Positions 27,327 through 28,653 of a stretch of DNA of 28,653 nt are shown here, piece by piece. Within the stretch, counting starts at the first letter, position 1. Each line of letters begins with the position of its first letter. A program made the position numbers and the translations under genes. The DNA comes from Entamoeba invadens IP1 (taxonomy: Eukaryota; Evosea; Mastigamoebida; Endamoebidae), in contig NW_004440263.1 in NCBI RefSeq assembly GCF_000330505.1, forward strand, positions 319,698 to 348,350, written 5' to 3'. Below the pieces are notes generated by a model that saw nothing but the letters and a program-made list of their open reading frames with translations, searched no databases and had not been told where the DNA came from.

Positions 27327-28650
27327 ATGGAACTTATACACAACAACGTTAAATTTGAAATTTGTGAATTTTGGTTTTTAAGGGGTTTTAAAAGCAAAAG
27401 AAAATGGTTTTGAAACAAAGTTTTATTGTTTTACCCACAATAAATGGTATGCACCCGGTTCGCTATACCGCCATTATTCGACCCATAGCTTTAAATTTCC
27501 CGAAAATTTGGCCGATAATGATCCCAATTTGGAATTAATTAAAAAACAATATTCAATTTTTTTTAATTACTGGAAATAAAACAACGGTTCAAAATTCGTT
27601 TGTTAAAATTAGTTGTGTATTAGACAAAGATGAGTTGGTTAAAAAATTGAAACTTAAAAACCACCCACCACCTCCCCCCAAAAGACCAAGAAGAAACACA
27701 ACAACAGTTATTGATACGTTTACAATAACAAGTAAAAATGGCACATTTGAACAAAGTGAACAATCAATGCAAATAGAAGATGCAAATATACAAAACGCAA
27801 TACCTTCTGCTTTTGTTCCTGTTCAATGTCTTCCATCATTTTTCAGTGTTGAGAACAATGTCAGTAACACATTTGGAAGAACTACAATGATGTTAGAAAA
27901 TGAAAAAGAGTCACAGAGGAGTAGAGAAATAGAAAGTAATGGGAATCTAAAGGGTATCCGACCGCATGACGCAGTGGAGAAGAGTGGGAACTTAACCACT
28001 CCTGCTTTCGTTCCTGTTCCAGATTTGCCATTTACTTTCGAAACTCCCAACCCTCTTAGAAATCGAGCAATGCAAGAACACCAGATCCAAAACGAAAGTG
28101 TTATCTTCGGACAATCAGTCATACAAAGTGTACAAGAACAAGTACAAACACCATCCAATAAAACTATTGAAAACAACCCAATCACAAATACTTTATTACA
28201 ACAAAGTGATTGTAACAACTTTAACGATAATCAAACTCTTTCATCTGACACTGAAAATATGTCATTAGAACAAAACTCAGACGAAGAAAGTGATAGTGAA
28301 TTTGAAGACACAAATAATGATTATATTGATCAAAATGAAAATGATGAAAAGGAGGAAAGAGAAGATGAAAAAACGATAAAAAATAAAATCGACATATTCA
28401 ACAACAACTTCTTCAATGAAATCACAAAGAAAAGTTTAAACAAATGGGACAAAAAGTTGTTATTTTCAACATTAGAGAGTTTGTTGCAGAGAGTGGAAGA
28501 ACATCAAAACAACGCTTTTTCGTTTTGTGTGATTATTTGTTTAAAAAATATGAAACAATGGAAAAATTAAGAGACGAAAGAAGAACAGCAAAAGGAAAAA
28601 ACAAACCAAAAAGAAAAACATCACTCCATGTATTGAAAAAGATGTTATAA
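27327..28650 (+). pseudogene. Unrecognised proline- and acid-rich gene with several frameshifts
   Basis: ATG 27327 sits in a good context (ACAAAAATGG) and gives MELIHNNVKFEICEFWFL before the frame breaks. The next frame reads KAKENGFETKFYCFTHNK and WYAPGSLYRHYSTHSFKFP to about 27545. After an 8-T run the longest frame (27548-28570) continues. It holds a PPPPPKRPRR nuclear-localisation-like stretch, two related segments (AFVPVQCLPSFF and AFVPVPDLPFTF, ~75 residues apart), a Gln/Asn-rich middle, an acidic block (NSDEESDSEFEDTNNDYIDQ) and LNKWDKKLLFSTLESLLQRV. Near 28505 the better frame switches again: QRFFVLCDYLFKKYETMEKL with a basic tail, stop at 28648. The parts fit one protein of ~430 residues broken by three single-base shifts. 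A nuclear, perhaps DNA- or chromatin-linked role is inferred from the basic motif only. It may be a pseudogene or a sequence-error-damaged gene; transposon origin is possible but no TIR is visible. Confidence 0.5.
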
Positions 28651-28653
28651 CCT

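Noticed and set aside
1..28653. tRNA arrays (common in Entamoeba), rRNA genes, CRISPR
   Set aside because: No T-loop/acceptor pairs, no rRNA-like conserved blocks and no regularly spaced direct repeats other than the BspA 69-bp coding repeats.

Overview
The window looks like an accessory, transposon-rich stretch of an Entamoeba genome, most likely E. invadens. The grounds are the very low GC, almost no spliced genes, ATG starts in A-rich contexts, a BspA-type leucine-rich-repeat gene with the 23-residue IPSSVTSIG repeat, an Hsp101/ClpB relic and Mutator-like transposases of the kind known from Entamoeba. Species is inferred from protein style only. I see no tRNA, rRNA or CRISPR.

Layout. 1-2652 is featureless AT-rich DNA. 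2653-3013 is one copy of a ~360-bp dispersed repeat (second copy 24329-24694) and ends at the TA target of a 3288-bp element (3014-6301) that has good terminal inverted repeats (TIRs) but no transposase. 7985-16545 is a nest of transposons. A decayed Mutator-like element (MULE-2, transposase relic 14180-16377) was split by a 6.07-kb transposon (8053-14119) with 286-bp near-identical TIRs. That transposon was itself hit by two TA-flanked non-autonomous elements: 808 bp inside its left TIR (8313-9120) and 219 bp in its interior (13151-13369). The intact right TIR shows what the left TIR looked like before the hit.

The 6-kb transposon is the main discovery. Its 880-residue protein (complement 9325-11967) is an uninterrupted fusion of an IS5/PIF-Harbinger-like DDE transposase (D326, D407, E446) with a C-terminal Ulp1-type (C48) SUMO/ubiquitin-like cysteine protease with complete catalytic residues (H763, D782, Q825, C831). 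Two further same-strand reading frames, one coiled-coil and one acidic, lie between it and the right TIR; both lack a convincing ATG and may be spliced or decayed.

17446-19843 is a second, compact MULE (MULE-1) with ~135-bp TIRs and a possible 9-bp target duplication; its transposase is a relic with replaced catalytic residues. 19918-20153 holds coiled-coil protein scraps, and 20165-21215 (complement) a GC-richer ClpB/Hsp101 pseudogene. 21581-22384 is the BspA-like gene, cut short by a one-base frameshift. 23197-24175 carries a mariner/pogo-like DNA-binding relic, 25884-26292 a small inverted-repeat element, and 27327-28650 an unrecognised proline- and acid-rich gene broken by several frameshifts. 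Most genes here are relics; the DDE-Ulp1 protein is the only long intact one.
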